A stretch of 64,000 nucleotides of DNA from Arthrobacter sp. Leaf69 (GTDB lineage Bacteria > Actinomycetota > Actinomycetes > Actinomycetales > Micrococcaceae): assembly GCF_001422645.1 (NCBI RefSeq), contig NZ_LMLR01000001.1:622325-686324 (forward strand), in the 5' to 3' direction. Within the stretch, counting starts at the first letter, position 1, and each line of letters starts with the position of its first letter. The notes under the pieces were generated by a model. The model searched no databases. It saw nothing but the letters and a program-made list of their open reading frames with translations, and was not told the DNA's origin. Positions 35,372 through 44,820 of the stretch are shown in pieces. The position numbers and the translations under genes are program-made.

Positions 35372-36520
35372 TTGACGATTACGCAGGGCGAACAGCCCGC
35401 CAGCGACCCCGCAGCCGGCCGGTCGCCGGGCCGACGGGCCCGCCTCGCCGGACCACGTTCCGGGGGGAAGCGGGACAAGCGCTCATCCGCCATGTTTGTG
35501 TCGGGGCTGCTCGCACTGGTGCTTGGTGTCACCGCGTTGACCCTGCCTGTCCCGTACGTCGTGGAATCACCCGGCCCCACCTTTAATACCCTGGGCACGG
35601 ATAACGGCAAGCCGGTCATCAGTGTCACCGGCCATGAGTCGTTTCCGGCGGAGGGCAACCTGGACCTCACCACCGTCTACGTCGACGGCGGCCCCAACGG
35701 TCCGGTGACGGTCTTTGAGGCGTTCACGGCCTGGCTTAACGGCGCCAAGGCCGTCTATCCGGAGGAACTCGTTTTCCCCACGGGTGTGACGAAGGAACAG
35801 TCCCAGCAGGAAAGCGCCGTCGCGATGACCACCTCGCAGGAGAACGCCGTGGCGTCTGCCCTCAAGGAACTGGGCATCGCGTTTGAGCAGAAAATGCAGG
35901 TCGCGGGTATCCCGGAGGGTTCCGCGTCTGCCGGGAAACTTCAGGAAGACGACGTGTTGGTGTCCGTCAACGGCAAGCCGGCGTCAGCGCTGAGCGTCGT
36001 CCAAGCTGAACTGGCGGCCGGAAACGGCGCCCCGGTGGATGTCGTCGTCGAGCGTGCCGGCAAAAATGTGACGGCCAGCATCACGCCGTCGAAGAATCCG
36101 GCCGGACGGTTCATCCTCGGAGTCCTCCTGCAGTACAAGTTCAAGTTCCCCTTCGACGTCAAGATCTCCCTCGAAAAAGTCGGCGGTCCCAGCGCGGGAA
36201 TGATGTTCGCCCTGGGCATCGTGGACACCGTGACACCCGGCGATCTGACCGGCGGCGAGCATATCGCGGGAACCGGAACCATCACCCCCGACGGCGCCGT
36301 GGGCCCGATCGGCGGCATCAGCCAGAAGATGCACGGCGCGCGGTCCGGCGGAGCCACCCTGTTCCTTGCCCCGGCCGCAAACTGCGACGAAGTGGTCGGG
36401 AATATCCCGGACGGACTGCAGGTGGTTCGGGTCGAGAACCTTGCCGAAGCTCGAAAAGCAGTAGAACTGGCCGCGTCAGGGGCCGACACATCGGGACTTC
36501 CGGTTTGCTCCAGCAACTAG
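35372..36520 (+). CDS. PDZ domain-containing Lon-like serine protease
   Basis: The 382-residue protein has a membrane helix (MFVSGLLALVLGVTALTLPVPYVV, about 41-64), a PDZ domain (about 175-235, AGKLQEDDVLVSVNGKPAS) and a C-terminal Lon-type S16 domain. The catalytic Ser is in KVGGPSAGMMFALG (about 274) and the Lys in GGISQKMHGARSGG (about 319). It is orthologous in layout to mycobacterial Rv3194c. The start is a TTG at 35372, chosen because GGAGAGG lies 7 bases upstream; the frame is open to 35327. It acts at the outer face of the membrane. UPF0182 follows. Confidence 0.9.
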   Translation: MTITQGEQPASDPAAGRSPGRRARLAGPRSGGKRDKRSSAMFVSGLLALVLGVTALTLPVPYVVESPGPTFNTLGTDNGKPVISVTGHESFPAEGNLDLTTVYVDGGPNGPVTVFEAFTAWLNGAKAVYPEELVFPTGVTKEQSQQESAVAMTTSQENAVASALKELGIAFEQKMQVAGIPEGSASAGKLQEDDVLVSVNGKPASALSVVQAELAAGNGAPVDVVVERAGKNVTASITPSKNPAGRFILGVLLQYKFKFPFDVKISLEKVGGPSAGMMFALGIVDTVTPGDLTGGEHIAGTGTITPDGAVGPIGGISQKMHGARSGGATLFLAPAANCDEVVGNIPDGLQVVRVENLAEARKAVELAASGADTSGLPVCSSN

Positions 36521-36599
36521 ACTGGCCGCGGAACTAAGATCCGCTGCCATACGTGGCACATATGACGGCTTCGCCGCCCTGGCGGCAGGTGCCGGCGGC

Positions 36600-36638
36600 T
36601 GCTTCGATGCGGGGTCCTTGGGCTACGGCATCGAAGCA
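36600..36638 (+). promoter_or_regulatory. Hairpin in the gap between the PDZ protease and UPF0182 genes
   Basis: TGCTTCGATGC (36600-36610) and GCATCGAAGCA (36628-36638) are perfect 11-bp arms with a 17-base loop. There is no T-run, so a processing or attenuation structure is likelier than a full terminator. Confidence 0.45.
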
Positions 36639-36691
36639 CCGCATATACAACTAAAAACCAGTAACTGACGACCAGCTATGAGGTACCGAGT

Positions 36692-39600
36692 TTGTCCCGT
36701 CCCGCCAGCACTGTCCCGCCCGGAAGACCCCCGCAACGACGAAGCGCACTGACGCCGACGTTGATTGTCGTGGCCTTGATTGTGGTCGGCTTCATCTTCT
36801 TCGCCAATGTCTGGACGGACGTCCTCTGGTACCAGCAGCTGGGCTTCTTCGAAGTCTTCCTGACCGAGAACCTGGCACGGATCGTCATTTTCCTGGCCGG
36901 GTTCGCCCTGATGTTCGCGGCGGTCTTCTTCGCCATCCGGATCGCTTACCACGCACGCCCTGTGTACGCGCCGGACTCGGACATCCGCGACAACCTGAAC
37001 CGCTACCAGGTCCAGCTTGAACCGGTCCGCCGCGTCGTCATGATCGGCCTGCCCATCCTCTTCGGCCTGTTCGCCGGAAGCGCCGCGGCCAGCCAATGGC
37101 AGAAGGTGCTCCTGTTCTTCAACCAGGAACCCTTCGGCCAGAACGATCCGCTGTTCGGGCTCGACATCAGCTTCTACCTGATGACCCTGCCGTTCCTGGG
37201 CTTCGTCACCGGCTTCCTGATCAGCGTCACGATCATCGCCGGCATCGCGGGCATCCTGACGCACTACCTTTACGGCAGTATCAGGATCATGGAACGCGGC
37301 ATCTTCACCAGCCGTGCGGCGCAGATCCATCTTGCCGTGTGCGGTGCGGCTTTCCTGCTCCTGCTGGGCGCCAACTTCTGGCTGGACCGCTACGCCTCGG
37401 TGCAGAACAGCGGCGGCCGCTGGGCCGGGGCCCTGTACACGGACGTCAACGCGGTCATCCCCACCAAATCCATCCTGGCCGTCGCCGCAGTCCTCGTCGC
37501 CGTGCTGTTCATCGTCGCTGCCGTGATCGGCAAGTGGCGGCTGCCCGTCATCGGCACCGCCATGCTCGTTATCACCTCGATCCTGGCCGGCGGCGTTTAC
37601 CCCTGGGTGATCCAGCAGTTCCAGGTCCGGCCCTCGGAGCAGACGCTCGAGAAGCAGTTCATCGAGCGCAATATCAACATGACCCGGTCGGCCTACGGCC
37701 TGGATAAGATCCAGGAGACGGTGTACAACGCCACCACCAACGCCACCACGGGCGCCCTGGCCCCCGACGCGCAGACCACGGCCAACATCCGGCTGCTGGA
37801 CCCCAACCTGATCTCGGACGCGTTCTCCCAGCTGGAGCAGTACCGCCCCTACTACCAGTTCCCCAGCGCCCTGAACGTGGACCGCTACGAGATTGACGGG
37901 AAGATCCAGGACACCGTCATTGCGGTGCGCGAGCTCAACCCGGACGGGCTCAGCGCCAACCAGCAGTCCTGGCTGAACCGCCACGTTGTCTACACCCACG
38001 GTTATGGCGTCGTCGCGGCCAAGGGCAACAAGTTCACCGTCGACGGCAAGCCCGAGTTCCTGCAGGCCGGAATCCCGTCCACCGGTGTGCTGGGTGATGA
38101 CTCGAGCTACCAGCCCCGGGTCTACTTCGGTGAAAACTCGCCGGACTACTCGATTGTCGGCGCCCCCGACGGCGCCCCGAACCGCGAGCAGGACCGGCCG
38201 GCTGCCAAGGAAGGCGGCGGCGAAACGCAGTACACCTTCACCGGCGACGGCGGCCCGAACGTCGGCAACTTCTTCAACAAGGTCCTTTACGCCATCAAGT
38301 TCCAGTCCTCGGACATGCTGCTCTCTGACGGCGTGAACGCCGAATCCCAGATCCTCTACGACCGCAATCCCCGCGAACGCGTCGAAAAGGTCGCCCCCTA
38401 CCTGACCGTGGACGGCAACGCCTACCCGGCCGTCGTTGACGGCCGCGTGAAGTGGATCGTGGACGGCTACACCACCAGCTCGTACTACCCGTACTCCCAG
38501 CAGGAGCAGCTTTCCGAAGCCACCGCTGACTCGCAGACAACCGCGGGCCGCACGGCTTCGTTGCCGAACACCTCCGTCAACTACATCCGCAACTCGGTCA
38601 AAGCCACTGTGGACGCCTACGACGGAAAAGTGACACTCTATGCTTGGGACGACCAGGACCCGGTGCTGAAGGCGTGGCAGAACATCTTCCCGTCCTCGCT
38701 GAAGCCGTTCTCGGAAATGTCCGGAGCGCTGATGAGCCACGTCCGCTACCCGGAGGACCTGTTCAAGGTCCAGCGGGAACTCCTGGGCCGCTACCACGTC
38801 ACCCAGCCGGACAACTTCTACACCAACAATGATGCCTGGAGCGTCCCGAACGATCCGACCGTCCAGGGCGACGTCAAGCAGCCCCCGTACTACATGTCCC
38901 TGAAGATGCCTGACCAGGACAAGCCGGCTTTCCAGCTGACATCGTCCTTCATTCCGCAGGTGGTCAACGGCAACGCCCGCAACGTGCTCTACGGCTTCCT
39001 GGCCGCGGACTCCGATGCAGGCAAAGAGAAGGGCGTCAAGGCGGAGAGCTACGGGCAGCTTAGGCTCCTGCAGATCCCGCCGGAAACCAACGTCCCCGGC
39101 CCCGGCCAGGCGCAGAACAAATTCAACTCCGACCCCACCGTTTCCCAGGCGCTGAACCTGCTGCGCCAGGGTGCATCGGCGGTGCTCAACGGCAACCTGC
39201 TGACCCTGCCGGTCGGTGGCGGCATGGCGTACGTCCAGCCTGTCTACCTGCGCTCAACAGGCGAAACGTCCTACCCGACGCTGCAGCGAGTCTTGGTGGC
39301 GTTTGGTGACAAGATCGGGTTCGCCCCGACCCTGGATGAGGCCCTGAACCAGCTGTTCGGCGGTGAGTCGGGGGCCAGTGCCGGCGACTCGGCCAACAAC
39401 GGCAAGACGCCCGCTTCGCCCACGACGCCGGGCGGTACCCCGTCCGCTCCAGGCAGCACCGACGCCAAGGCGGAGCTGAAAGCGGCCCTGGCGGACGCCA
39501 ACGCCGCCATCCGGGCCGGCCAGGAGGCCCTCGCGAAGGGCGACTTCGCCGCCTACGGTGAGGAGCAGAAGAAGCTCTCCGCGGCACTGCAACGGGCCAT

Positions 39601-39694
39601 TGACGCCGAAGCCAAGATCGCGGCGACGCCGGGTCCGGCAGGCACTCCGGCGGCCACTCCGGCGCCCACCCCGTCGCCGACGCCGAGCAGCTGA
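36692..39694 (+). CDS. UPF0182 family membrane protein
   Basis: The 1000-residue protein has about seven membrane helices in its first 310 residues (first at about 20-45, [21 protein letters not shown] region) and a large extracytoplasmic domain with [31 protein letters not shown], a UPF0182 signature. The last 110 residues are Ala/Pro/Gly-rich and end in a Pro-Thr tail, with a helical [21 protein letters not shown] element. The function of the family is unknown. The start is a TTG with GAGG about 9 bases before it. Gene order with the PDZ protease and zincin matches Rv3193c-Rv3195. Confidence 0.9.
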   Translation: MSRPASTVPPGRPPQRRSALTPTLIVVALIVVGFIFFANVWTDVLWYQQLGFFEVFLTENLARIVIFLAGFALMFAAVFFAIRIAYHARPVYAPDSDIRDNLNRYQVQLEPVRRVVMIGLPILFGLFAGSAAASQWQKVLLFFNQEPFGQNDPLFGLDISFYLMTLPFLGFVTGFLISVTIIAGIAGILTHYLYGSIRIMERGIFTSRAAQIHLAVCGAAFLLLLGANFWLDRYASVQNSGGRWAGALYTDVNAVIPTKSILAVAAVLVAVLFIVAAVIGKWRLPVIGTAMLVITSILAGGVYPWVIQQFQVRPSEQTLEKQFIERNINMTRSAYGLDKIQETVYNATTNATTGALAPDAQTTANIRLLDPNLISDAFSQLEQYRPYYQFPSALNVDRYEIDGKIQDTVIAVRELNPDGLSANQQSWLNRHVVYTHGYGVVAAKGNKFTVDGKPEFLQAGIPSTGVLGDDSSYQPRVYFGENSPDYSIVGAPDGAPNREQDRPAAKEGGGETQYTFTGDGGPNVGNFFNKVLYAIKFQSSDMLLSDGVNAESQILYDRNPRERVEKVAPYLTVDGNAYPAVVDGRVKWIVDGYTTSSYYPYSQQEQLSEATADSQTTAGRTASLPNTSVNYIRNSVKATVDAYDGKVTLYAWDDQDPVLKAWQNIFPSSLKPFSEMSGALMSHVRYPEDLFKVQRELLGRYHVTQPDNFYTNNDAWSVPNDPTVQGDVKQPPYYMSLKMPDQDKPAFQLTSSFIPQVVNGNARNVLYGFLAADSDAGKEKGVKAESYGQLRLLQIPPETNVPGPGQAQNKFNSDPTVSQALNLLRQGASAVLNGNLLTLPVGGGMAYVQPVYLRSTGETSYPTLQRVLVAFGDKIGFAPTLDEALNQLFGGESGASAGDSANNGKTPASPTTPGGTPSAPGSTDAKAELKAALADANAAIRAGQEALAKGDFAAYGEEQKKLSAALQRAIDAEAKIAATPGPAGTPAATPAPTPSPTPSS

Positions 39695-39732
39695 TGCACG
39701 GCTTAGGCTGCACGGCTAGCTGAGTCACGGTC

Positions 39733-39775
39733 GAAGGCCGGGTTCCCGCTCCAGTGGAGCGGGAACCCGGCCTTC
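39733..39775 (+). terminator. Intrinsic terminator after the UPF0182 gene
   Basis: A perfect 20-bp stem, starting GAAGGCCGGG and ending CCCGGCCTTC, has a three-base AGT loop. Followed by ACCTTT. Confidence 0.85.
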
Positions 39776-39853
39776 ACCTTTGCCATCCCACTTTCCCATC
39801 CGCGGAGGACCAGCCACCCCGGCGCCGGGAGACGCACATCACGCCACCTCGAT

Positions 39854-39882
39854 TTGGCCCTAAGTTCACCGGCAGGTAGAGT
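39854..39882 (+). promoter_or_regulatory. Promoter of the first initiator tRNA
   Basis: TTGGCC (39854-39859) and TAGAGT (39877-39882) are spaced by 17 bases, with the tRNA 11 bases after the -10 box. Confidence 0.6.
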
Positions 39883-39893
39883 TGATCTTGCGA

Positions 39894-39967
39894 CGCGGGG
39901 TGGAGCAGTTCGGTAGCTCGCTGGGCTCATAACCCAGAGGTCACAGGTTCAAATCCTGTCCCCGCAA
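39894..39967 (+). tRNA. Initiator tRNA-fMet (CAU), copy 1
   Basis: The 74-base gene folds as a full cloverleaf with a CAT anticodon. It is an initiator because position 1 C faces A72 (no pair) and the anticodon stem carries the GGG/CCC run next to the loop CTCATAA. The T-arm reads GTTCAAATC. CCA is not encoded. An identical copy lies at 40101. Confidence 0.96.
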
Positions 39968-39973
39968 CTGAAG

Positions 39974-40013
39974 AGAAGGTCCGGAATGCTGGAGACAGCA
40001 TTGCGGACCTTCT
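39974..40013 (+). terminator. Terminator after initiator tRNA copy 1
   Basis: AGAAGGTCCG-G-AATGCTG pairs with CAGCATT-G-CGGACCTTCT around a GAGA loop, 7 bases after the tRNA. The copies are therefore separate transcription units. Confidence 0.8.
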
Positions 40014-40060
40014 GCTTTAAGTCCGCGACGGGTACCCCGGTGCCGTCCGCAGGACGGTGG

Positions 40061-40089
40061 TTCGGGCGGCACGAAAAGTAGGGTAGTGT
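40061..40089 (+). promoter_or_regulatory. Promoter of the second initiator tRNA
   Basis: TTCGGG (40061-40066) and TAGTGT (40084-40089) are 17 bases apart, and the tRNA begins 11 bases later, the same geometry as copy 1. Confidence 0.55.
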
Positions 40090-40100
40090 TGATCAAGCGA

Positions 40101-40174
40101 CGCGGGGTGGAGCAGTTCGGTAGCTCGCTGGGCTCATAACCCAGAGGTCACAGGTTCAAATCCTGTCCCCGCAA
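40101..40174 (+). tRNA. Initiator tRNA-fMet (CAU), copy 2
   Basis: Sequence is identical to copy 1 over all 74 bases, including the C1-A72 mismatch and the GGG/CCC anticodon stem. Identity stops within about 10 bases on both sides (GCGA before, ACTGAAG after), so the duplicated block is small. Confidence 0.96.
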
Positions 40175-40186
40175 CTGAAGAAGAAA

Positions 40187-40222
40187 AAGAAAGGCCCGGA
40201 TCTGTTGATCCGGGCCTTTCTT
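40187..40222 (+). terminator. Terminator after initiator tRNA copy 2
   Basis: A perfect 16-bp stem (AAGAAAGGCCCGGATC with its complement) around TGTT. The A-rich and T-rich ends allow it to work on both strands, also ending the convergent photolyase transcript. Confidence 0.85.
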
Positions 40223-40298
40223 GCTGCCACCGGCGGACGCCGTCCCCTAACTCGGGGTTCGGTGCCTCGCCCGGCCATTGTCCGGCGGGCGCAGCCCG

Positions 40299-41738
40299 CT
40301 AGCCGTCTTTGAGCCGCTGGTAGGTCTCCAGCGCCCGGGCCCGTGACTCGGGCAGCCCGACCACCGGGTCCGGATAGCCGGACGCCCGGCCGTCCGCCTT
40401 CCACGGTTCGTGGATCGCCTTGTCGTCCAGGCCGGACAGCTCCGGGAGGTATGCGCGCAGGTAGCGGGCCGCGGCGTCGAACTTCTTGCTCTGGGTGACC
40501 GGGTTGAAGATCCGGAAGTACGGCGAGGCGTCGGCGCCGGATCCGGCCACCCACTGCCAGTTCGCCGGGTTGCTCGCGGAGTCGGCGTCCACCAGCGTGT
40601 CCCAGAACCAGGCCTCGCCCAGCCTCCAGTCGGCCAGCAGGTTCTTGACCAGGAAGCTCGCGGCGGCCATGCGGACCCTGTTGTGCATCCAACCGGTCTG
40701 CCAGAGCTGGCGCCTACCTGCGTCCACGAGGGGATATCCGGTCCGGCCCTGCTGCCAGGCTGTCAGTTCGGCCTCGGAAGGCGTCTGCCAGGCGAAGCGG
40801 TCAAACTCGGGACGGTAGTTGCGGGTGGCCAGTTCCGGATTCTCGTAGAGCAGCTGCCAGCAGAACTCCCGCCAGCCGAGTTCGGAGCGGAAGATCCCGA
40901 CGTCGGCCGGTGCCGCGTGCCCGTAGCGTTCGCGCAGCGCATGCCAGATCCGGAAGGGGCTGATCTCGCCGAACCGCAGATGCGCGGAGAGCCGGCTGGT
41001 GCCCTCGACGCCCGGGGTGTCCCGGCCGGTGCCGTATTTTTCTGCCGGGCCGTCGAGGAAGTCCTCCAACCGCTCCCGGGCGCCGGCTTCCCCGGGCTGC
41101 CAGGTTTCGGCAAGGCCGGCGCTCCAGTCCGGCCGGCGGGGGAGCAGGCCCCAGCCCTCAAGGGCATCGCCGGCCGGGAGCCCGCCATCCGCGCCCACAG
41201 CCGGGGCCGGGAGGCCGTCCGGGGCGTCCAAGGGGACCCGGGGCTCCGGAGCATCCATGCAGGCCCGCCAGAAGGGCGTGAAGACCTTGTAGGGCCCGCC
41301 TGCGCCGGTGCGCACGGTCCACGGCTCAAACATCAGGTTCGCCTGGAAGCTGGCAGCCGTGAGGCCCTCTTCCGCGGCCCAGGACTTGATGCCGGCGTCC
41401 ACCTCGCGTTCCGGACCTCCGTAGCGGCGGTTCCAGAGCAGCGTTGAGGCTCCCGTTTCCCGGGCAAGGTCCCGGATAATGCCCGCAGCCGGTCCACGGC
41501 GCAGGAGCAGGCGTGAGCCCGCCGCCTCCAGCCCGGCGGCGAGGTCCGTCAGCGAATGGTGCAGCCACCATTTTGTGGCGCCGCCAAGTGGCCGCACGCC
41601 GGGGGAGGACTCGTCGAGGACATAAACCACGGTCAGCGGCCGTCCCAGCGAGGCCGCTTCGCTCAGGGCCGGGTTGTCATCCAGCCGAAGATCGTCGCGA
41701 AGCCAGACAAGGGTCGAAGATTGGGTTCCCGAAGACAT
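40299..41738 (-). CDS. phr: Deoxyribodipyrimidine photolyase / cryptochrome
   Basis: The 479-residue flavoprotein repairs UV-induced cyclobutane pyrimidine dimers with blue light. The N-terminal antenna domain begins LVWLRDDLRLDDNPAL; the FAD domain has TSRLSAHLRFGEISPF, ELGWREFCWQLLY, the GRTGYPLVDAGRRQLWQTGWMHNRVRM stretch and KNLLADWRLGEAWFWDTLVDAD. The Trp residues of the electron-transfer chain are present in these blocks. It fits class I (CPD) photolyases. The ATG at 41738 is supported by a TACCGT box 6 bases upstream; the upstream in-frame ATG at 41786 is less likely. Confidence 0.92.
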   Translation of the reverse strand: MSSGTQSSTLVWLRDDLRLDDNPALSEAASLGRPLTVVYVLDESSPGVRPLGGATKWWLHHSLTDLAAGLEAAGSRLLLRRGPAAGIIRDLARETGASTLLWNRRYGGPEREVDAGIKSWAAEEGLTAASFQANLMFEPWTVRTGAGGPYKVFTPFWRACMDAPEPRVPLDAPDGLPAPAVGADGGLPAGDALEGWGLLPRRPDWSAGLAETWQPGEAGARERLEDFLDGPAEKYGTGRDTPGVEGTSRLSAHLRFGEISPFRIWHALRERYGHAAPADVGIFRSELGWREFCWQLLYENPELATRNYRPEFDRFAWQTPSEAELTAWQQGRTGYPLVDAGRRQLWQTGWMHNRVRMAAASFLVKNLLADWRLGEAWFWDTLVDADSASNPANWQWVAGSGADASPYFRIFNPVTQSKKFDAAARYLRAYLPELSGLDDKAIHEPWKADGRASGYPDPVVGLPESRARALETYQRLKDG

Positions 41739-41744
41739 GGATCC

Positions 41745-41750
41745 ACGGTA
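41745..41750 (-). promoter_or_regulatory. -10 box (TACCGT) of phr
   Basis: On the minus strand TACCGT ends 6 bases before the ATG at 41738, again predicting a leaderless mRNA. Confidence 0.45.
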
Positions 41751-41767
41751 CACGTGGCAGGCACGGC

Positions 41768-41816
41768 AGAGGCCGGGCCCCGTCACCGCCTGTCGACGGT
41801 TCCGGGCCCGGCCTCT
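41768..41816 (-). terminator. Hairpin after pspA
   Basis: AGAGGCCGGGCCC and GGGCCCGGCCTCT are perfect 13-bp arms around a 23-base loop, between the pspA stop and the phr promoter. The loop is long for an intrinsic terminator. Confidence 0.6.
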
Positions 41817-41862
41817 TCAGATCCGGCACCTCACGTCCGGCGGAAACGCGCCGGGGGATGGC

Positions 41863-42648
41863 CTAAAGCTTGTCGAAGTCGGCTTCGTCGACGGTTGATC
41901 CGGCTGGCCGGCCCTCGCCGGCGCCAATGGCCGCGGGGGAGCCGCCGGACTTCAGCGCGGCGAGCCGTGCCTCGATCTCGGTCTGTTCGCCGAGGTCCTC
42001 CAGCGAGTTGAACTGTGCGTCCAGGCTGGACGCGGCAAGTTCCTGCTGGCCGCGGACCTTCGCTTCTTCGCGGCGGATCTTCTCTTCGAAGCGGCCCACC
42101 TCGGACGTGGGATCCATGAAGTCGATGCTCTTGAGGGCATCGTGGACCTGGGACTGGGCCGCGGCGGTCTTGGACCGTGCCACCAGCTCGTTGCGCTTGC
42201 TGGTGAGCTCGTTGAGCTTGCCCTTCATCTGGTCCAGGCCGTGCTTGAGCTTGTCGACCACCTCGGTTTGCGAGGCGATGCTCGGCTCGGCGGCCTTGGC
42301 CTCGTTCTCCGCGGACATCTGGCGCTGCAGGGCCACTTTGGCAAGGTTGTCGAACTTCTCCGCGTCGGTAACGTCACCCTTGGACCGGTACTCGTCGGCC
42401 TTGCGGGACGCGGCGAGGGCTTTGCGGCCCCAATCCTGGGCGTTCTTGACGTCTTCGTTGTAGTCGTCCTGAAGCATGCGCAGGTTGCCGATGGTCTGCG
42501 CCACTGCGGACTCGGCCTCGGCGATGTTGTTGGTGTAGTCCCGGACCATCTGGTCCAGCATCTTCTGCGGGTCCTCCGCCTGGTCCAGCAGCGAGTTGAT
42601 GTTGGCCTTCGCCAGCTGCGCCATGCGGCCGAAAATGGACTGCTTCAT
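41863..42648 (-). CDS. PspA/IM30 family envelope-stress protein
   Basis: The 261-residue protein is a nearly continuous coiled coil of the PspA/Vipp1 (ESCRT-III-like) family. The amphipathic N-terminal helix is MKQSIFGRMAQLAKANINSL, followed by DPQKMLDQMVRDYTNNIAEAES and long helices to about residue 225, then a flexible Gly/Ala tail. Such proteins coat and stabilise the inner membrane during stress. No pspB/C-type genes adjoin, but the upstream neighbour is a TPM-domain envelope protein and divergent HtrA. The start has a weak AAGGTAT-like ribosome-binding site. Confidence 0.92.
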   Translation of the reverse strand: MKQSIFGRMAQLAKANINSLLDQAEDPQKMLDQMVRDYTNNIAEAESAVAQTIGNLRMLQDDYNEDVKNAQDWGRKALAASRKADEYRSKGDVTDAEKFDNLAKVALQRQMSAENEAKAAEPSIASQTEVVDKLKHGLDQMKGKLNELTSKRNELVARSKTAAAQSQVHDALKSIDFMDPTSEVGRFEEKIRREEAKVRGQQELAASSLDAQFNSLEDLGEQTEIEARLAALKSGGSPAAIGAGEGRPAGSTVDEADFDKL

Positions 42649-42789
42649 GGTGATACCTTTCGTCCTGCTCAGTGGTTCCCACTGAATTCGGTGAACAGTG
42701 AAAATGTACTTCTTCCATCCGCCCGCGGGAGCGTCCCCGCCGGCGCCTAGTCTGAATGGGCTTGGCCCGCGTGCCAGGCAGGGGCTTTG

Positions 42790-44820
42790 CTAGAAGTCGC
42801 CGCCGCCGCCGAAGTCCCCGCCCCAGCCGCCGCCGGAATCTCCGCCGCCGCCCCAGCCGCCGCCGGAATCCCCGCCGCCGCCCCAGCCGCCGCCGCCCCC
42901 GCCGCCGTGCAGGATGGAGTTGATGAGGATGCCGCCAAGGATGGCACCGCCCAGGCCGCCGCCTCCGCCGCCGCCGAACATCCCGCCGCGCCCGTAGCCC
43001 TGGTTGGCATATCCGCCGAAGTGGTCTACGTCAGACTGGGCCAGCTGCGCGGCCTGCGCCGCCAGCGCGTGGGCCTGCTGGGCGTACTGCAGGGCGGTGA
43101 CCGGATCGGTGCGGGAGATGGACAGCGCGTAGTCCAGGTTCCGCTGGGCTTCAGCCAGCCGGGTCCGGGCCTCGGTGCCCACGCCGCCGCGGCGGGCCGT
43201 GATGTAGTCCGAAGTGGCGCTGATCTGCGCCTGTGCGGACATGATGCTCTGCTGCAGCGAAGCCTGCGCACGCCGGGCCTGATCCTGCTGGTCCCGGATG
43301 CCGGAGAGGGCCGCATCCAGCGACTGGTGCGCCGTCTCGACGCGCTCCAAGGTGGCGATCGGATCGATCTTCCCGCCCTGGATTTCGGCTTTGACCCGCG
43401 CCAGTGAGGCTTCCACGGCGGCCACCGGTCCGGTCAGCTCAGGGTGCGCCCCGGACTGGACCAGTGCCTTGGCCTGGGCCAGGTCCTGGGCGGTGTCGAC
43501 GACGGCGGACTCAAGGCTGCTGCGAGCCTCGTCAAGGGTTCCGGCGACCTTCGCGATGGCGCCGATCAGCACGTTGGTCTGGTGCAGGCTCTCTTCCGCA
43601 GCCCGGACAGCGACGGCGGCGAGGCTGCCTTCGCCGGCGCTGAGCTTCTCCTGGGCCGTGACGGAGGCGTTCTGCACGAAGGCGAGCCGTTCCTTGGCCT
43701 GGTTGATGTTGTCGCCCACCTGCACCAGCGCACTTTCCGCGTACTTGGCCCGCAAGTCGTCGAGCGACTGCTCGGCGCTGGCGATTTTGGCTTCCGCTTC
43801 GCTCGCGCCGGCACTGACCGCGGCAAGCGCCTTCGGAGCATTCTTCTCAAGCTCGCGGAGCGAATCGAAGTCGGCCTTCTGCTCCTGAAGGGAGGCGAGC
43901 GCGGCCTCGGAACGGCGGATGATCTCGCCGAGCCAGGTCCGCTGCTGCTCTTCGGTGTCAGGTATGTGGTCATCGAGCTGCTGCTGCAGCTTGAAGGACT
44001 CGGACATGTGGCCCTTGGCGTCCTCCAAGGCCTTCGTGAAGTTCCCGACGGCGGCGTCGCCGTACTGCGCCTGCGCGAAGCCCAGCTCCTGCTCGCTGGA
44101 CTTGATGGCGTCGTCGGCCTCGATCAGCAGGGAGCCGCTCTTGCGGCGCAACTCCTCGACCGTGAGCCCTGCGAGCGGATCCAGCTCGGCGCCCTGCGGG
44201 CCGTGGCCAGCGCCCGCGGCGGCCTTCTTCCGGCGGTTGCGGAGGTAGAGGTAAGCTCCCGCGCCGCCGGCGGCGACCACTCCGACTCCGACGAGCACGG
44301 CGTTGCCAGCGCCACCTTCAGACGGGACAGTGCCCTTGCCGCCCCCGGCGGCGTCACCGATCGCTGCGGCGCTATCGATGGCGGCCCCGGCGTAGTCCCC
44401 GTCGCGCAGGTTCGGGTCGACCGCGCTTTTCACGATGGTGTCGCGCTGGGCGTCCGTGATTTTGCTGTTGGCGGGCTTGCTCAGCAGGTACTGCCGCGTG
44501 TCCGTGGCGACGGTTAGGAGCATGGCGTTGGCACCGAGGCTTGCCTTGTCCGCCACTTCAGCAGCCCAGGCATAACGGTCGGTGGGGTTTTCGAATTTCT
44601 TCACGTAGACCACGTGGTAGGTCATCGCGTGGTCGGCGCCGAGTTGCTTGATGGCCTGCTCGACCTCGCCCGTCCGGTCGCCGAGGACGCCGGCGGAGTC
44701 AACAATCTTGGTGACGGGGTCAAGAGTCACCGGATCCTCGGCGAGGGCCGGAGCGGCGGGAAGCGCCAGCAGTCCGACGACGCCGAGGACGGCGAGGAGA
44801 CGTTTATAGGTAGACCGCAT
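42790..44820 (-). CDS. Secreted TPM-domain protein with coiled coil and Gly/Trp-rich tail
   Basis: The 676-residue protein has a signal peptide (LLAVLGVVGLLALPAAPALA, cleavage about residue 27). A TPM domain follows (about 40-165, VTKIVDSAGVLGDRTGEVEQAI), then a membrane helix (AVLVGVGVVAAGGAGAYLYL, about 183-202) and about 400 residues of helical coiled coil. It ends in a Gly/Trp/Asp-rich tail with repeated GGGGDSGGGWG units. TPM proteins have been linked to photosystem repair in plants and to membrane stress in bacteria. The ATG at 44820 has GAAGGG 7 bases upstream. pspA lies downstream on the same strand after a 141-base gap. A 25-base palindrome sits in the leader. Confidence 0.82.
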   Translation of the reverse strand: MRSTYKRLLAVLGVVGLLALPAAPALAEDPVTLDPVTKIVDSAGVLGDRTGEVEQAIKQLGADHAMTYHVVYVKKFENPTDRYAWAAEVADKASLGANAMLLTVATDTRQYLLSKPANSKITDAQRDTIVKSAVDPNLRDGDYAGAAIDSAAAIGDAAGGGKGTVPSEGGAGNAVLVGVGVVAAGGAGAYLYLRNRRKKAAAGAGHGPQGAELDPLAGLTVEELRRKSGSLLIEADDAIKSSEQELGFAQAQYGDAAVGNFTKALEDAKGHMSESFKLQQQLDDHIPDTEEQQRTWLGEIIRRSEAALASLQEQKADFDSLRELEKNAPKALAAVSAGASEAEAKIASAEQSLDDLRAKYAESALVQVGDNINQAKERLAFVQNASVTAQEKLSAGEGSLAAVAVRAAEESLHQTNVLIGAIAKVAGTLDEARSSLESAVVDTAQDLAQAKALVQSGAHPELTGPVAAVEASLARVKAEIQGGKIDPIATLERVETAHQSLDAALSGIRDQQDQARRAQASLQQSIMSAQAQISATSDYITARRGGVGTEARTRLAEAQRNLDYALSISRTDPVTALQYAQQAHALAAQAAQLAQSDVDHFGGYANQGYGRGGMFGGGGGGGLGGAILGGILINSILHGGGGGGGWGGGGDSGGGWGGGGDSGGGWGGDFGGGGDF
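42797..42905 (-). repeat. 30-bp tandem repeats in the Gly-rich tail of the TPM gene
   Basis: Units of about 30 bases beginning CCCCAGCCGCCGCCGGAATC on the plus strand recur at least twice with flanking partial copies. They encode the GGGGDSGGGW units at the protein C-terminus. Confidence 0.7.

Noticed and set aside
36623..38797. A 724-codon open frame on the minus strand
   Set aside because: It is antisense to UPF0182, is rich in Asp/Gln/Arg shadow codons and has no recognisable domain or start signal.
42790..43407. Ala/Pro-rich open frame on the plus strand opposite the TPM gene tail
   Set aside because: It is the complement of the Gly-rich repeats and coiled coil; the minus-strand gene has a signal peptide, a ribosome site and a known domain.
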